Assembly: GCA_944324305.1 (NCBI GenBank)
Contig: CALUVV010000004.1
Coordinates: 124,001-188,000 of the forward strand
Reading direction: 5' to 3'
Length of the DNA: 64,000 nt
DNA from: Candidatus Gastranaerophilales bacterium
GTDB lineage: Bacteria; Cyanobacteriota; Vampirovibrionia; Gastranaerophilales; Gastranaerophilaceae
The position numbers and the translations under genes were made by a program. This document shows positions 44,167 to 52,451 of the stretch, one piece after another (the first letter of the stretch is position 1; each line of letters opens with the position of its first letter). The notes below the pieces were generated by a model. It was not told the origin of the DNA. It worked only from the letters and a program-made list of their open reading frames with translations, and made no database searches.

Positions 44167-46188
44167 TTATTTGTTTAAAAAACCTGCCATTGAAGGTTTG
44201 TTTGTTGCAACAATTGTAGATGGTTCTGATACGGCTGCAGGTGCTGCATTAACTGTTGCTGCGGGCTGAGATTGAGTTGGGCCGGGTGCATTTGCTGCAG
44301 CTGCTTTCTCTTTTTCTTCTTTTTCCTTAGCAATAGCTTTTTTAGTCATATTTTCACAGTATCTTGCAAGCCACATCATAAACGCAGGAACAAGAATAAG
44401 TGTAGATGCAAATCCGAATGCGCTGTTGAATGTTTTTGCTCTGTTAACAAACTTATTGTCAGCTTTAGAGAATACAGTGTAGATTCTTTCAAGAGCATCG
44501 GAGCCTTTAGCTTTTTTGAATGCTTCATGAATTTCATCAATAGTTGCATCTTTAAGTGATTTACCGTTGAATTTATTCATAATACTTTCTGCACTTGCTT
44601 TAACATCTTTATCGACATTAAGCAATATCTTTTTGACATCTCCGCCGTTTTCCTGCAGGAAGTTAAAGAAACCGTTAATACCGTCTTTATATTCTCCGAT
44701 ATTACTGTATTTAGATACGATTTGTTCACTTGTTAACACTTCAACACCTGAACCTGCAGTGAAGTAATTTTTGAATTTATTCCATAAGTTTTTATTATGA
44801 TTTTCCGGTTTAACATTTAAAGCAAATCCTGAAGCATTTGCAAATACATCAGAAAATCCTCTAGACAGAGCTTTAGCTCCGAATAATATGGCGGTAAAGC
44901 TTGAAATATCACGTACAAGGATTTCTTTACGTTCTTTATCGCTTTTTGCATTTACATATCTCGGCGGCAGGCAGAAGCCGAACAATAAAGTGAGCATTGC
45001 AGGAACTGACATTGAAGCACCGTTGAATTCAAAATTCTTTAATATTTTTCCGATTCCGCCGTTTTTCATGGCAGCTTCACCTGTTTTAGAGAAAAGTCCA
45101 CCGGTAAAAGCTACATTTTTATCTTTGTTATCTGAAGTTTTGGTTTCTTCTTTTTTGCCTGCGGTTTTATTTTCCTGATTTTCTGCGCCTTCATCTACTA
45201 AACCTTTTAATCCGGGGTCATGTTTAAGTCCGAGATTATATAATTTAGGAATTAATGTATAGAAGCCAACAACGGCAGCCCACATGCCGAGGTTTGAAAT
45301 AACTCTTGTACCTGCTCTGTGAGTATTGAATTTTTTAATATATTCATCAATACTGCCTGCTGCATTTTTATCAAGATGTTTGTTAACCTTTTCTAATGCG
45401 TCTCCGCTATAATCGGTTAAACTTTGTATAAGTGTTCTTATATTTGTTCCGAGCGGTTTTTCTTTTCCGTTTACATGCATAACAGCCGCCAACTCATTAC
45501 TTGAAGGTGCAGCATGCTGTTTACGGATTTTCATATACTCATCAACAATTTCGCCCAATAAGTTTTTTGCACCTTTTTTATCTTTATCAGCACGTTTAAT
45601 TTCCGCATCAACAAGCTTATCTGCAAATTTTCGGGCTGTTTGTTTTAATTCTTCATCTTTAAGACTTTTATCTGTGGAATTATGAAGGACATTTTCCATA
45701 ACTTGCGCATAATAGCCCCTTTTGAAAGCGGCGGCATCTTTAAGCTGCTCGGAATTTTTAGCGGCATATTCGGCAAAGTTTTGGCCTAAAGCTTCAATAT
45801 GACTTACGTGAACATTATTTGCAGTTCCCGAAGTTTTTTTCAAAATGGCAAGAATTCCCATCGGGATTAAAAATGCGCTCGGGCCGCTTAAGATTTCACG
45901 AATACCTTCACGTCTTGCAAATTCCCAGTTCAAAGGACCTGTCTTTTTACCGTTTTCATCCTGTTTTCTGTTTCTGTTTAACCCTTCGTAAATTCTCGGG
46001 GCAACCATGCCGATACCGTCTTGAGCAATAAATGATGCCGCAAATCCGCCTTTATCTATAGCATCCATTAAAGTTACAACAGGATTGAAGCTTCCTGTAA
46101 AAGATTGCTGATTGTTTAATTTTTGACGGTCATTAAGGCTGTTGTGTTTGGCAGCACTTGTTGATGAATTTATTGCTTTTACTGACAT
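44167..46188 (-). CDS. Unknown membrane-associated protein with F-T-G motifs
   Basis: 673 residues. The N-terminus is polar, then NQQSFTGSFNPVVTLMDAID near residue 30 and a second NVAFTGGLFSKTGEA near 355. Hydrophobic segments at about 105-120, 305-325, 395-412 and 605-625 (FASTLILVPAFMMWLARY) suggest several membrane passes, with lysine-rich helical stretches between. The C-terminus is Ala/Pro-rich and ends SMAGFLNK. I recognise no family. The F-T-G motif and mixed soluble/hydrophobic architecture resemble the AAA cluster proteins in the transposon and the smaller genes at 48572 and 49210 (AFxxP hydrophobic helix). It is convergent with prepilin gene 1. Confidence 0.7.
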   Translation of the reverse strand: MSVKAINSSTSAAKHNSLNDRQKLNNQQSFTGSFNPVVTLMDAIDKGGFAASFIAQDGIGMVAPRIYEGLNRNRKQDENGKKTGPLNWEFARREGIREILSGPSAFLIPMGILAILKKTSGTANNVHVSHIEALGQNFAEYAAKNSEQLKDAAAFKRGYYAQVMENVLHNSTDKSLKDEELKQTARKFADKLVDAEIKRADKDKKGAKNLLGEIVDEYMKIRKQHAAPSSNELAAVMHVNGKEKPLGTNIRTLIQSLTDYSGDALEKVNKHLDKNAAGSIDEYIKKFNTHRAGTRVISNLGMWAAVVGFYTLIPKLYNLGLKHDPGLKGLVDEGAENQENKTAGKKEETKTSDNKDKNVAFTGGLFSKTGEAAMKNGGIGKILKNFEFNGASMSVPAMLTLLFGFCLPPRYVNAKSDKERKEILVRDISSFTAILFGAKALSRGFSDVFANASGFALNVKPENHNKNLWNKFKNYFTAGSGVEVLTSEQIVSKYSNIGEYKDGINGFFNFLQENGGDVKKILLNVDKDVKASAESIMNKFNGKSLKDATIDEIHEAFKKAKGSDALERIYTVFSKADNKFVNRAKTFNSAFGFASTLILVPAFMMWLARYCENMTKKAIAKEKEEKEKAAAANAPGPTQSQPAATVNAAPAAVSEPSTIVATNKPSMAGFLNK

Positions 46189-46470
46189 GTCCCTACTTTA
46201 AATTTTCATAACTACACATATATTTAAAAAACTTGTCTTTTACACTTATTGCTTTTTTGTGAGTGAATTTTTAAGAAAATTAACAATTAACAAAAGGTCA
46301 TAAATGTATTAAGTGTATTCATTATACTTAATCTGTTGTAAAGTTGCAAGTTTTTTACTACAAATATAATAATAATTTTACAAATCTGTAATAAACTCTA
46401 ATGATAGATAAAAAATCACCCGATTGTCTATAAAATTGACACTAATTTTTGTCCGATATAAACTTTTTTT
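46189..46470. other. Intergenic region between 44167 gene and trmFO
   Basis: 282 bases, very AT-rich, no ORF with a ribosome site. It carries the trmFO promoter and presumably the leftward promoter for the gene at 44167. Confidence 0.5.
46436..46464 (+). promoter_or_regulatory. trmFO promoter, probably leaderless
   Basis: TTGACA (46436-46441), 17 bases, TAAACT (46459-46464); ATG follows six bases later and no ribosome site is present. Confidence 0.6.
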
Positions 46471-47772
46471 ATGGAAATTAATGTAATCGGTGCCGGTTTG
46501 GCAGGTTCAGAGGCTGCCCTGCAGCTGTCTAAACATGGTTTAAAGGTTAATTTATATGAGATGCGTCCTCAAAAAACAACAGGAGCGCATAAAACGGATA
46601 AGTTTGCGGAATTTGTATGCTCAAACAGTCTGGGGGCTTCGGATTGCTCGAATGCTTCAGGGCTGCTTAAAAAAGAAATGGAGCTTCTCGGAGGCGAGCT
46701 GATTAAAATCGCGCGTGAATGTGCAGTTCCTGCAGGCAATGCGCTTGCGATTGACAGGGAGCTTTTTTCAGAAACAGTAACAAAAAAAATTCAGGCAGAT
46801 GAAAACATAAATATTATAAAAGAAGAAGTTAAAAAAATTCCCGAAGGTTACACCATAATGGCATCGGGTCCTTTGACTTCGGAAGACCTTGCCGCTTCAA
46901 TAAAGGAATTTACGCAAAGCGAACATCTTCATTTTTTTGATGCAATAGCACCGATTGTTGAAAAAGACAGTATAAATTTTGACAAAGCTTTCTGGGCAAG
47001 CAGATATGATAAAGGCGAAGCTTCATATATTAACTGTCCGATGAACCAAGAAGAATACGAAAAATTTTATAATCTTCTGATTAACGCTCCTAAAATAGAG
47101 TTAAAGGAATTTGAAAAAAATGCAAAATTTTTCGAAAGCTGTCTTCCTATTGAAGTGCTTGCTTCCCGCGGATTTGATACATTAAGATTTGGACCTATGA
47201 AACCTGTAGGGCTTGTTGATAAAAGAACGGGTGAAAAAAATTATGCGGTTGTTCAGCTTCGTCAGGATAACTCTGCTAAAACATTGTTTAATTTAGTCGG
47301 TTTCCAGACAAACTTAAAATGGGGTGCTCAAAAAGAGCTGCTGCAAGCCATTCCCGGTTTAGAAAATGTTAATATAGTAAGATACGGTGTTATGCACAGA
47401 AACACTTTTATTAATTCGCCTGAAATATTGAATGCATCGCTGCAAACACGAAAACGCAAGGATTTATTTTTTGCCGGCCAGCTTACGGGAACGGAAGGTT
47501 ATACGGAATCAATCGCAACAGGCATGCTTGCGGGAATAAATATGGCGCGATTGATTAACGGCGAAGATTTGTTAATACTTCCAAAAGAAACTATGCTTGG
47601 CGCATTGACACATTATATAAGCGACGAAAATCATGAAAAATTTCAACCGATAAATTCAAATTGGGGAATTGTTTCTCCTGTAGAGCTTCCTAAAAAGGAA
47701 AGAAAAAATAAAAAGTTAAAAGCTGAGCTTATTTCACAACGTTCTATTGAATATTTAACTAAAATACGTTAA
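46471..47772 (+). CDS. trmFO: tRNA (uracil-54-C5)-methyltransferase, folate-dependent
   Basis: 433 residues, the usual size. The FAD-binding N-terminus is VIGAGLAGSEAALQL; then EMRPQKTTGAHKTD, FVCSNSLG, LLKKEMELLGG, PAGNALAIDRELFS, and later FESCLPIEVLASRG, RFGPMKPVGL, VQLRQDNS, LVGFQTNLKW, MHRNTFINSP and FAGQLTGTEGYTESIATG, all diagnostic of TrmFO. The enzyme makes ribothymidine at position 54 of tRNA using methylene-tetrahydrofolate and FAD in the cytoplasm. No ribosome site is visible, in keeping with a leaderless message. It is followed by a GC-rich hairpin pair and prepilin gene 2. Confidence 0.96.
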   Translation: MEINVIGAGLAGSEAALQLSKHGLKVNLYEMRPQKTTGAHKTDKFAEFVCSNSLGASDCSNASGLLKKEMELLGGELIKIARECAVPAGNALAIDRELFSETVTKKIQADENINIIKEEVKKIPEGYTIMASGPLTSEDLAASIKEFTQSEHLHFFDAIAPIVEKDSINFDKAFWASRYDKGEASYINCPMNQEEYEKFYNLLINAPKIELKEFEKNAKFFESCLPIEVLASRGFDTLRFGPMKPVGLVDKRTGEKNYAVVQLRQDNSAKTLFNLVGFQTNLKWGAQKELLQAIPGLENVNIVRYGVMHRNTFINSPEILNASLQTRKRKDLFFAGQLTGTEGYTESIATGMLAGINMARLINGEDLLILPKETMLGALTHYISDENHEKFQPINSNWGIVSPVELPKKERKNKKLKAELISQRSIEYLTKIR

Positions 47773-47800
47773 AATAAAATATAGTCAAGAAATTAGCAGC

Positions 47801-47833
47801 CAGCGTAGCCGCTGTACCCGCCACATTCGGGTA
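47801..47833. repeat. GC-rich palindromes after trmFO
   Basis: CAGCG-TAGC-CGCTG followed by TACCCG-7 bases-CGGGTA. The GCGTAGC core recurs at 62409-62424 and in the groES-groEL spacer. Could act as a weak terminator. Confidence 0.6.
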
Positions 47834-47868
47834 AGTATAAATATTGCCAATAAAAGAAAGGAGCAAAA

Positions 47869-48575
47869 ATGGAAAACTTATTTAATTCAGCCACGCGGGG
47901 GGGGGGCGTACTTTAGGCTCAGCTCCTGCGTTTACACTTGCAGAGGTACTTGTAACTTTAGGCATAATCGGTGTAGTATCTGCGATGACCGTTCCGAGTT
48001 TAATGCAAAATCACCAGCGCAAAACTTATGTAACACAGTTACACAAAGTTTATAATGAGCTGCAACAGGCTCTTATGCAGTATCAGACGGATAGGAATGC
48101 TTTAAATTACAAAGAAGCCGGTTTGAATAGTTCAGATGCGGTTAGGAATTTTGTAAAAACATATTTTAAAGTTGTAAATGATTGCGGAACAGATGTTGAG
48201 CCTTGTTTTGCAAAGGATTATCATGATATGCATGGTACAAATTATGTAAATCTGCTAAAGGGTGATACTTATAAATATGTATTAGCAAGTGGTGCAGCTA
48301 TTAATATTGAAGCTCCTGATGTAAATGGAAATCTAACAGCTCATATTGATATAAATTCTTCTAACGGACCTAATATAATGGGACGTGATTTATTTGCTTT
48401 AAAAATTTATAATAATGGTTTAATTGATGATAGTGATTCAAATGGGACATTAACTGCTCCGTTGTCAACTGAGAAAAGAGAAGAATTATTCCAAACATTA
48501 TGTAATACCGCAGGCGGTGATTGGTGGGGCTGTTTCGGTAAAATATTAAATGACAACTGGGAGATGACTTATTAA
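47869..48575 (+). CDS. Prepilin-like protein 2, frame broken at a G10 tract
   Basis: Starts MENLFNSATRGGG behind GAAAGGAG and stops at TAG seven bases after ten G. With 11 or 8 G it reads RTLGSAPA|FTLAEVLVTLGII, then the same MTVPSLMQNHQRK and THE Q-L-H-K-V-Y-N-E-L block as copy 1, a different middle (NALNYKEAGLNSSDAVRN, NDCGTDVEPCFAKDYHD, MHGTNYVNLL), a conserved SSNGPNIMGRDLFALKIYNN segment and the tail GCFGKILNDNWEMTY: 235 residues. The residue before the cleavage site is Ala rather than Gly. It is the only copy without an obvious consensus promoter just upstream. Its stop overlaps the convergent gene at 48572 by four bases. Confidence 0.85.
47897..47906 (+). repeat. G10 tract in prepilin gene 2
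   Basis: CACGC, ten G, CGTACTTTA; same context and same frame offset as the tracts at 43417 and 57045. Confidence 0.92.
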
Positions 48576-49213
48576 GCTTTAGTATCAAGTTTTGCAGTCT
48601 GCTGTGCTTCTTTCGCCTTTTTGTCCTCAAGTCCTAAAAATCTGAGTGCGGGGTGAATGAAAGCATGGCTTACCTGCGGTGCAATAATTGCCAAACCCAG
48701 AACCGAACCTATAATATTGCTTAATTCAACTGCCCCTTTTACATAGGCAAATTTTTCAGGTTTTTCTTTTTCAAGTTCTTCAAGCAAAGCCGTGTCATAT
48801 TTATCCTTAATTTTAGTTTTGTCATTCAGCTTTTCTTTCTCAAGAGTTTTAAGTCTGTTGTTTAAGGAAGGATTATCTGCAAGCTTTCTGTAATGCATGT
48901 ATTCTTTTACGTCTTTAAAATGTTCAAACCCTTCAGTATTTTTAAATATTTTTTCTTTTGCGATTTTAAATCCGCCTTTTTTGAAAACAGGTACAATTAA
49001 TGCCATATATACTGCAAGGCAGGTTGCCTGATAAAGGAATTCTTTTGCTGCGGCGTATTGTTTTGTGTCAGCATCAATGTCTTTATCTATTAATATAAAT
49101 CCGGGTCTGCCGATTGATTTTAAAGTTGTTTCAATCGCAACAGACTGCGTTGTGTTTTGTGCTATACTTGCAAGCTGTGAACTTGTGACTAAACTCTTAA
49201 CTGCTCCTATCAT
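48572..49213 (-). CDS. Unknown membrane protein, paralogue of 49210-49752
   Basis: 213 residues. KSIGRPGFILIDKDIDADTKQYAAAKEFLYQA (about 32-63, quoted in parts) aligns with the equivalent block of the next gene upstream (KGICRPMFTMMDK, ETKKYTALREGLTEV). A hydrophobic segment LAVYMALIVPVF (about 66-78), a long charged helix, and a second hydrophobic segment NIIGSVLGLAIIAPQVSHAF (about 165-185) follow, then a lysine/Ala-rich tail. The start overlaps the upstream stop (ATGA), so the two are one operon. No family known to me; likely lineage-specific inner-membrane proteins. Confidence 0.65.
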   Translation of the reverse strand: MIGAVKSLVTSSQLASIAQNTTQSVAIETTLKSIGRPGFILIDKDIDADTKQYAAAKEFLYQATCLAVYMALIVPVFKKGGFKIAKEKIFKNTEGFEHFKDVKEYMHYRKLADNPSLNNRLKTLEKEKLNDKTKIKDKYDTALLEELEKEKPEKFAYVKGAVELSNIIGSVLGLAIIAPQVSHAFIHPALRFLGLEDKKAKEAQQTAKLDTKA

Positions 49214-49752
49214 AAGCCGCCTACCCTCAGGCCGATTTGAGGCCTGCTTGTGAAAGTACTCATTCTCGGATAAGTATTAAGTTTTGCCGTTTGCGAATTT
49301 AATTGTACAGGCGGCATAACAGTTGGAGTATCCGGTTGTTTAACATCTTTATCATGACTCTTGGGAGCTTTTAAGCCCATTTTATCCATAATAGGTTTTA
49401 TTGCTGCCGAACATAATGCAGGGATTACAAATAAAGCAGCTGTGCAAACACCTATAAACATAAGGTTTTTTTCTGCTCTGCCTGCAAGTGCCGCATCACT
49501 GCTAAAAGTTTTTTTTGCAAATTTGCCTGCAATCTCTCCGCATGCCCAGTATGCGGGAATTGCAATTACTTCTGTCAAGCCTTCCCTTAATGCCGTATAT
49601 TTTTTAGTTTCCGGATTTTCTGTCTTATCCATCATTGTAAACATCGGACGGCAAATCCCTTTAACAGCCGCAATTGCCATTACGACATAAGTCGGTTTGT
49701 TATTTTCGCCCAGTGATTTACAAGTCTTTTTTATTAACTCTGTTAACGCCAT
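49210..49752 (-). CDS. Unknown membrane protein, first of a paralogous pair
   Basis: 180 residues. Hydrophobic parts at about 22-33 (YVVMAIAAVKGI), 63-72 and 97-118 (MFIGVCTAALFVIPALCSAA) suggest two or three membrane helices. The block around residues 30-60 is shared with its downstream paralogue. The C-terminus is Pro/Thr-rich and disordered (PTVMPPVQLNSQTAKLN). The neighbouring large protein at 44167 also has an LILVPAF helix near its end, so the three may form a family. Function unknown. Confidence 0.65.
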   Translation of the reverse strand: MALTELIKKTCKSLGENNKPTYVVMAIAAVKGICRPMFTMMDKTENPETKKYTALREGLTEVIAIPAYWACGEIAGKFAKKTFSSDAALAGRAEKNLMFIGVCTAALFVIPALCSAAIKPIMDKMGLKAPKSHDKDVKQPDTPTVMPPVQLNSQTAKLNTYPRMSTFTSRPQIGLRVGGL

Positions 49753-49894
49753 GATTTTTGTCCAGCTAATTTAAAAATCAAAAAAAAATTTTTTTGCTAG
49801 TGTTTGTAACATATGTTATAATATTACGAAGAAATTTTTTTATCAAATGAACTTTTTTGTTCCGTTATCGTTATATAAGTATAGAGGTAAAAAA

Positions 49895-50239
49895 ATGATA
49901 AAAAAATGTACTAAATATGAAGCATTATTTACTTTCGGCAGCGATGAAAATCTGAAACGGCATGTTGAGACCTGTATGGATTGTGCTCAGGAACAGGAAT
50001 TAATGGATAAAGTTTCGGGTTTGCTTAATGAAGTAAAGCCTTACTATAGAAATCAGCGGAAAAAAACTGCAAGATTAAAAATGGCTTGTGCGGTATTTGC
50101 AATTTTATTCAGCGGAACCGCTCTGGGTGTAGTAAATTTTAATACTGACGTTGCGGATATTATTAGATACGGAACAACGTTAAGTGCTGACGATTACGGT
50201 TTTCCCGTTGATTCTTACGGGTTATTAATGGTGGAATAA
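49895..50239 (+). CDS. Putative zinc-finger anti-sigma factor
   Basis: 114 residues from the ATG at 49895, chosen for the AGAGGT site; the frame is open 16 codons further. The N-terminus has K-x-x-x-H-V-E-T-C-M-D-C (NLKRHVETCMDCAQEQELMD), the H-x3-C-x2-C zinc signature of ZAS anti-sigma factors. One membrane segment, LKMACAVFAILFSGTALGVV (about 66-85), is followed by a short outer domain. It lies four bases before the ECF sigma gene. By analogy it holds that sigma factor at the membrane until a signal arrives. Here the anti-sigma gene comes first, which is the less usual order. Confidence 0.75.
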   Translation: MIKKCTKYEALFTFGSDENLKRHVETCMDCAQEQELMDKVSGLLNEVKPYYRNQRKKTARLKMACAVFAILFSGTALGVVNFNTDVADIIRYGTTLSADDYGFPVDSYGLLMVE

Positions 50240-50242
50240 TTA

Positions 50243-50740
50243 ATGGATTTTAAACAGCTTATAAGAAGCAATCAAAATAATGTAAGAAGTATTATAAGAC
50301 TTATTACAAAAGAAACAAATGAAGACTTAGAACAAGAAGTGTATGTGAAGGTTTGGAAAAATGCGCACAGATACAAAGAACAGGGTGCATTTAAAAGCTG
50401 GATAAACACTATCGCAAAAAATGTTTCAAAGGATTATTTGAAATCAGTGCAAAAAAGAAATCAGGATTGTGTAACATCTGATGAGGAAATCCTGAATTCC
50501 GTAAAAGACAGAAAGGCTGCTCCCGAACTTAAATTAATAAGCAATGACAGGCAAAAGAGAATATTAGATGCCGTAAACTCTCTAAAACCAAAATTTAAAC
50601 AAACCGTAATGTTATGCGAAATATACGGCTATTCATACGAAGATGCCGCATATAAACTAAAATGTCCCGTCGGGACGATAAAATCAAGATTGTACAATGC
50701 AAAAAAAGAATTAGCAGTTTTGCTTAAGGATTTACTGTAA
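50243..50740 (+). CDS. ECF-type RNA polymerase sigma factor
   Basis: 165 residues, the ECF size. Region 2: EDLEQEVYVKVWKNAHRYKE, with FKSWINTIAKNVSKDYLKS for promoter melting. Region 4: LKPKFKQTVMLCEIYGYSYE, followed by DAAYKLKCPVGTIKSRLYNAKKEL, the -35 reading helix-turn-helix. Four bases separate it from the anti-sigma gene and 20 from the Spy-like gene, so the three probably form one autoregulated envelope-stress operon. Target promoters are not identified. Confidence 0.9.
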   Translation: MDFKQLIRSNQNNVRSIIRLITKETNEDLEQEVYVKVWKNAHRYKEQGAFKSWINTIAKNVSKDYLKSVQKRNQDCVTSDEEILNSVKDRKAAPELKLISNDRQKRILDAVNSLKPKFKQTVMLCEIYGYSYEDAAYKLKCPVGTIKSRLYNAKKELAVLLKDLL

Positions 50741-50760
50741 AAAAGAAAGGATTAAGAGTT

Positions 50761-51384
50761 ATGTTGAAAAAATCTTTAATTATGGCAAGTGTATTGGTAT
50801 TTGCGTCAACAGCAATGTGCTATGCAGAAGAAAATGCAGCTCAAAAAGCTGTTGAACCGGCAGCACCTGCTGTTGCTGCACCGGCTGTTCCTCATTGCAA
50901 AAAGCCTCCTATGAACCCGGAATTTAAAAAACGTCAGGAAGCTTTTGAAAAACGTCTGAAATTAACAGATGAACAGAAAGCTAAGGCAGAACAAATCCGC
51001 CAAAAAGGTCACGAACAAATGAAACCTATTATGGAAAAATTAAAAGAAAAACGTATGGAAGCAGACGCTGTTAAACGTTCAAGAATGGCAGTCGAAATGC
51101 AGCAGGAAAAACTTGCAGAGCTTCATAAAGAAATTAAAGCCCTTAAACGTGCTGCGCATGAACTTCGTATGAAAAATATGCAGGAATTTGAAGCAATTTT
51201 GACTAAAAAACAGTTAAAAGAATTGAGAAAAATGAAAGAAGAAGGCCGTAAAAACTTTGAAAAAAGACATAAAAAAGGCGGACATCCGCATTTTGACGGA
51301 CCGCGTCCGGGGTTTGGCCCTGAAGGCCCCGGCCCCAGACCTGAAGGTCCGTTCCCTGAACCTCCTGCTCCGGAAGCTAAATAG
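50761..51384 (+). CDS. Spy/CpxP-like periplasmic LTxxQ protein
   Basis: 207 residues. Signal peptide MLKKSLIMASVLVFASTAMC cut after YA. The mature protein has an Ala/Pro linker, then helical Spy-like sequence with two LTxxQ-type motifs: LKLTDEQKAKAEQIRQ (about 73) and ILTKKQLKELRKM (about 140), and a low-complexity Gly/Pro tail (GPRPGFGPEGPGPRPEGP). Spy and CpxP are periplasmic chaperone or stress sensors. Position behind anti-sigma and sigma suggests it is the effector or sensor of that circuit, much as in ECF/CpxP-like systems. AAAGGATTAAGAGTT is the ribosome site. Confidence 0.82.
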   Translation: MLKKSLIMASVLVFASTAMCYAEENAAQKAVEPAAPAVAAPAVPHCKKPPMNPEFKKRQEAFEKRLKLTDEQKAKAEQIRQKGHEQMKPIMEKLKEKRMEADAVKRSRMAVEMQQEKLAELHKEIKALKRAAHELRMKNMQEFEAILTKKQLKELRKMKEEGRKNFEKRHKKGGHPHFDGPRPGFGPEGPGPRPEGPFPEPPAPEAK

Positions 51385-51393
51385 TTAAATCAG

Positions 51394-51422
51394 AAAGGGT
51401 TGACTAAAAATCAACCCTTTTA
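51394..51422 (+). terminator. Rho-independent terminator of the sigma operon
   Basis: AAAGGGTTGA, loop, TCAACCCTTTT. Confidence 0.9.
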
Positions 51423-51447
51423 TAATATTTAAAATAGGAGCTGGCAA

Positions 51448-52368
51448 ATGGAAATATCAGAAAACATTTTAAATTTAATAGGCAAAACACCGCTTGTAAA
51501 AATAAACAAGTTAAATGAAGACGGATATGCAGCCGTTGCTGCAAAATTGGAAAGTTTTAATCCCGGCGGATCAATAAAAGACAGACCTGCATTAAATATG
51601 ATTGAAGATGCGGAAAGGAAAGGGCTTTTAACACCCGGTGCCGTTGTAATTGAACCTACAAGCGGAAATACCGGTATAGGTCTTGCCATGGTTTGTGCCG
51701 TTAAAGGGTATAAGATGATTTTGACAATGCCCGAAACAATGAGTTTGGAACGCAGAAAACTGCTGCAGGCTTTTGGTGCCGAACTTGTTTTGACTGAGGG
51801 TGACAAAGGTATGAAGGGAGCAGTTGACAAAGCTATGGAACTTAAAGAGCAAATTCCCGATTCATTTATTCCTATGCAGTTCAATAATCCCTCAAACCCT
51901 GAAATACATGAAAAAACAACTGCCGAAGAAATCTGGAATGATACTGACGGTAAAGTTGATATTGTTATTGCAGGCGTTGGCACCGGCGGCACAATTTCAG
52001 GAATAGGAAAAAGATTAAAAGAAAAAAATCCGAACATAAAAATTGTAGCTGTTGAACCTTTTCGTTCACAGGTTTTAGCGGGTAAAGCGGCGGGGCAGCA
52101 TGCTATTCAGGGAATAGGTGCAAATTTCGTCCCGAGAAATTTTAACAGAGATGTTGTTGATATTATTTATCCCGTGGGTGATATTGATGCTGTCGAAACA
52201 GCAAGAAAACTTGCTTCGTATGAGGGGATTTTATGCGGAATTTCATCCGGAGCCGCAGTTTTTGCAGCTTTAGAATTCTCTAAAATGCGTGATAATGAGA
52301 ATAAGTTAATTGTCCCGATTTTACCTGATACCGGAGAGAGGTATTTGTCCGGCATTTTGTTTAGTTAA
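51448..52368 (+). CDS. cysK: Cysteine synthase A
   Basis: 306 residues. NPGGSIKDRPALNMI holds the PLP lysine (about 43); EPTSGNTGIGLAMV is the substrate loop, VGTGGTISGIGKRLKEKNP the phosphate-binding glycine loop, and HAIQGIGANFVPRN and GISSGAAVFAAL complete the O-acetylserine sulfhydrylase pattern. It makes cysteine from O-acetylserine and sulfide in the cytoplasm. TAGGAGC precedes the ATG. The large minus-strand frame across it is a shadow. cysK and cysM are hard to separate by eye; the QGIGANFVPRN block favours CysK. Confidence 0.95.
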   Translation: MEISENILNLIGKTPLVKINKLNEDGYAAVAAKLESFNPGGSIKDRPALNMIEDAERKGLLTPGAVVIEPTSGNTGIGLAMVCAVKGYKMILTMPETMSLERRKLLQAFGAELVLTEGDKGMKGAVDKAMELKEQIPDSFIPMQFNNPSNPEIHEKTTAEEIWNDTDGKVDIVIAGVGTGGTISGIGKRLKEKNPNIKIVAVEPFRSQVLAGKAAGQHAIQGIGANFVPRNFNRDVVDIIYPVGDIDAVETARKLASYEGILCGISSGAAVFAALEFSKMRDNENKLIVPILPDTGERYLSGILFS

Positions 52369-52451
52369 TTTTTGTAACAAAATATATTTATCTTGAAATT
52401 GCCTCTTTTTGCAGGTGTTTATATAAATATAACGTAATTTAGAGGAGCTTT

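Noticed and set aside
51429-52037. 202-codon minus-strand ORF inside cysK
   Set aside because: Opposite a complete, well-conserved cysteine synthase.
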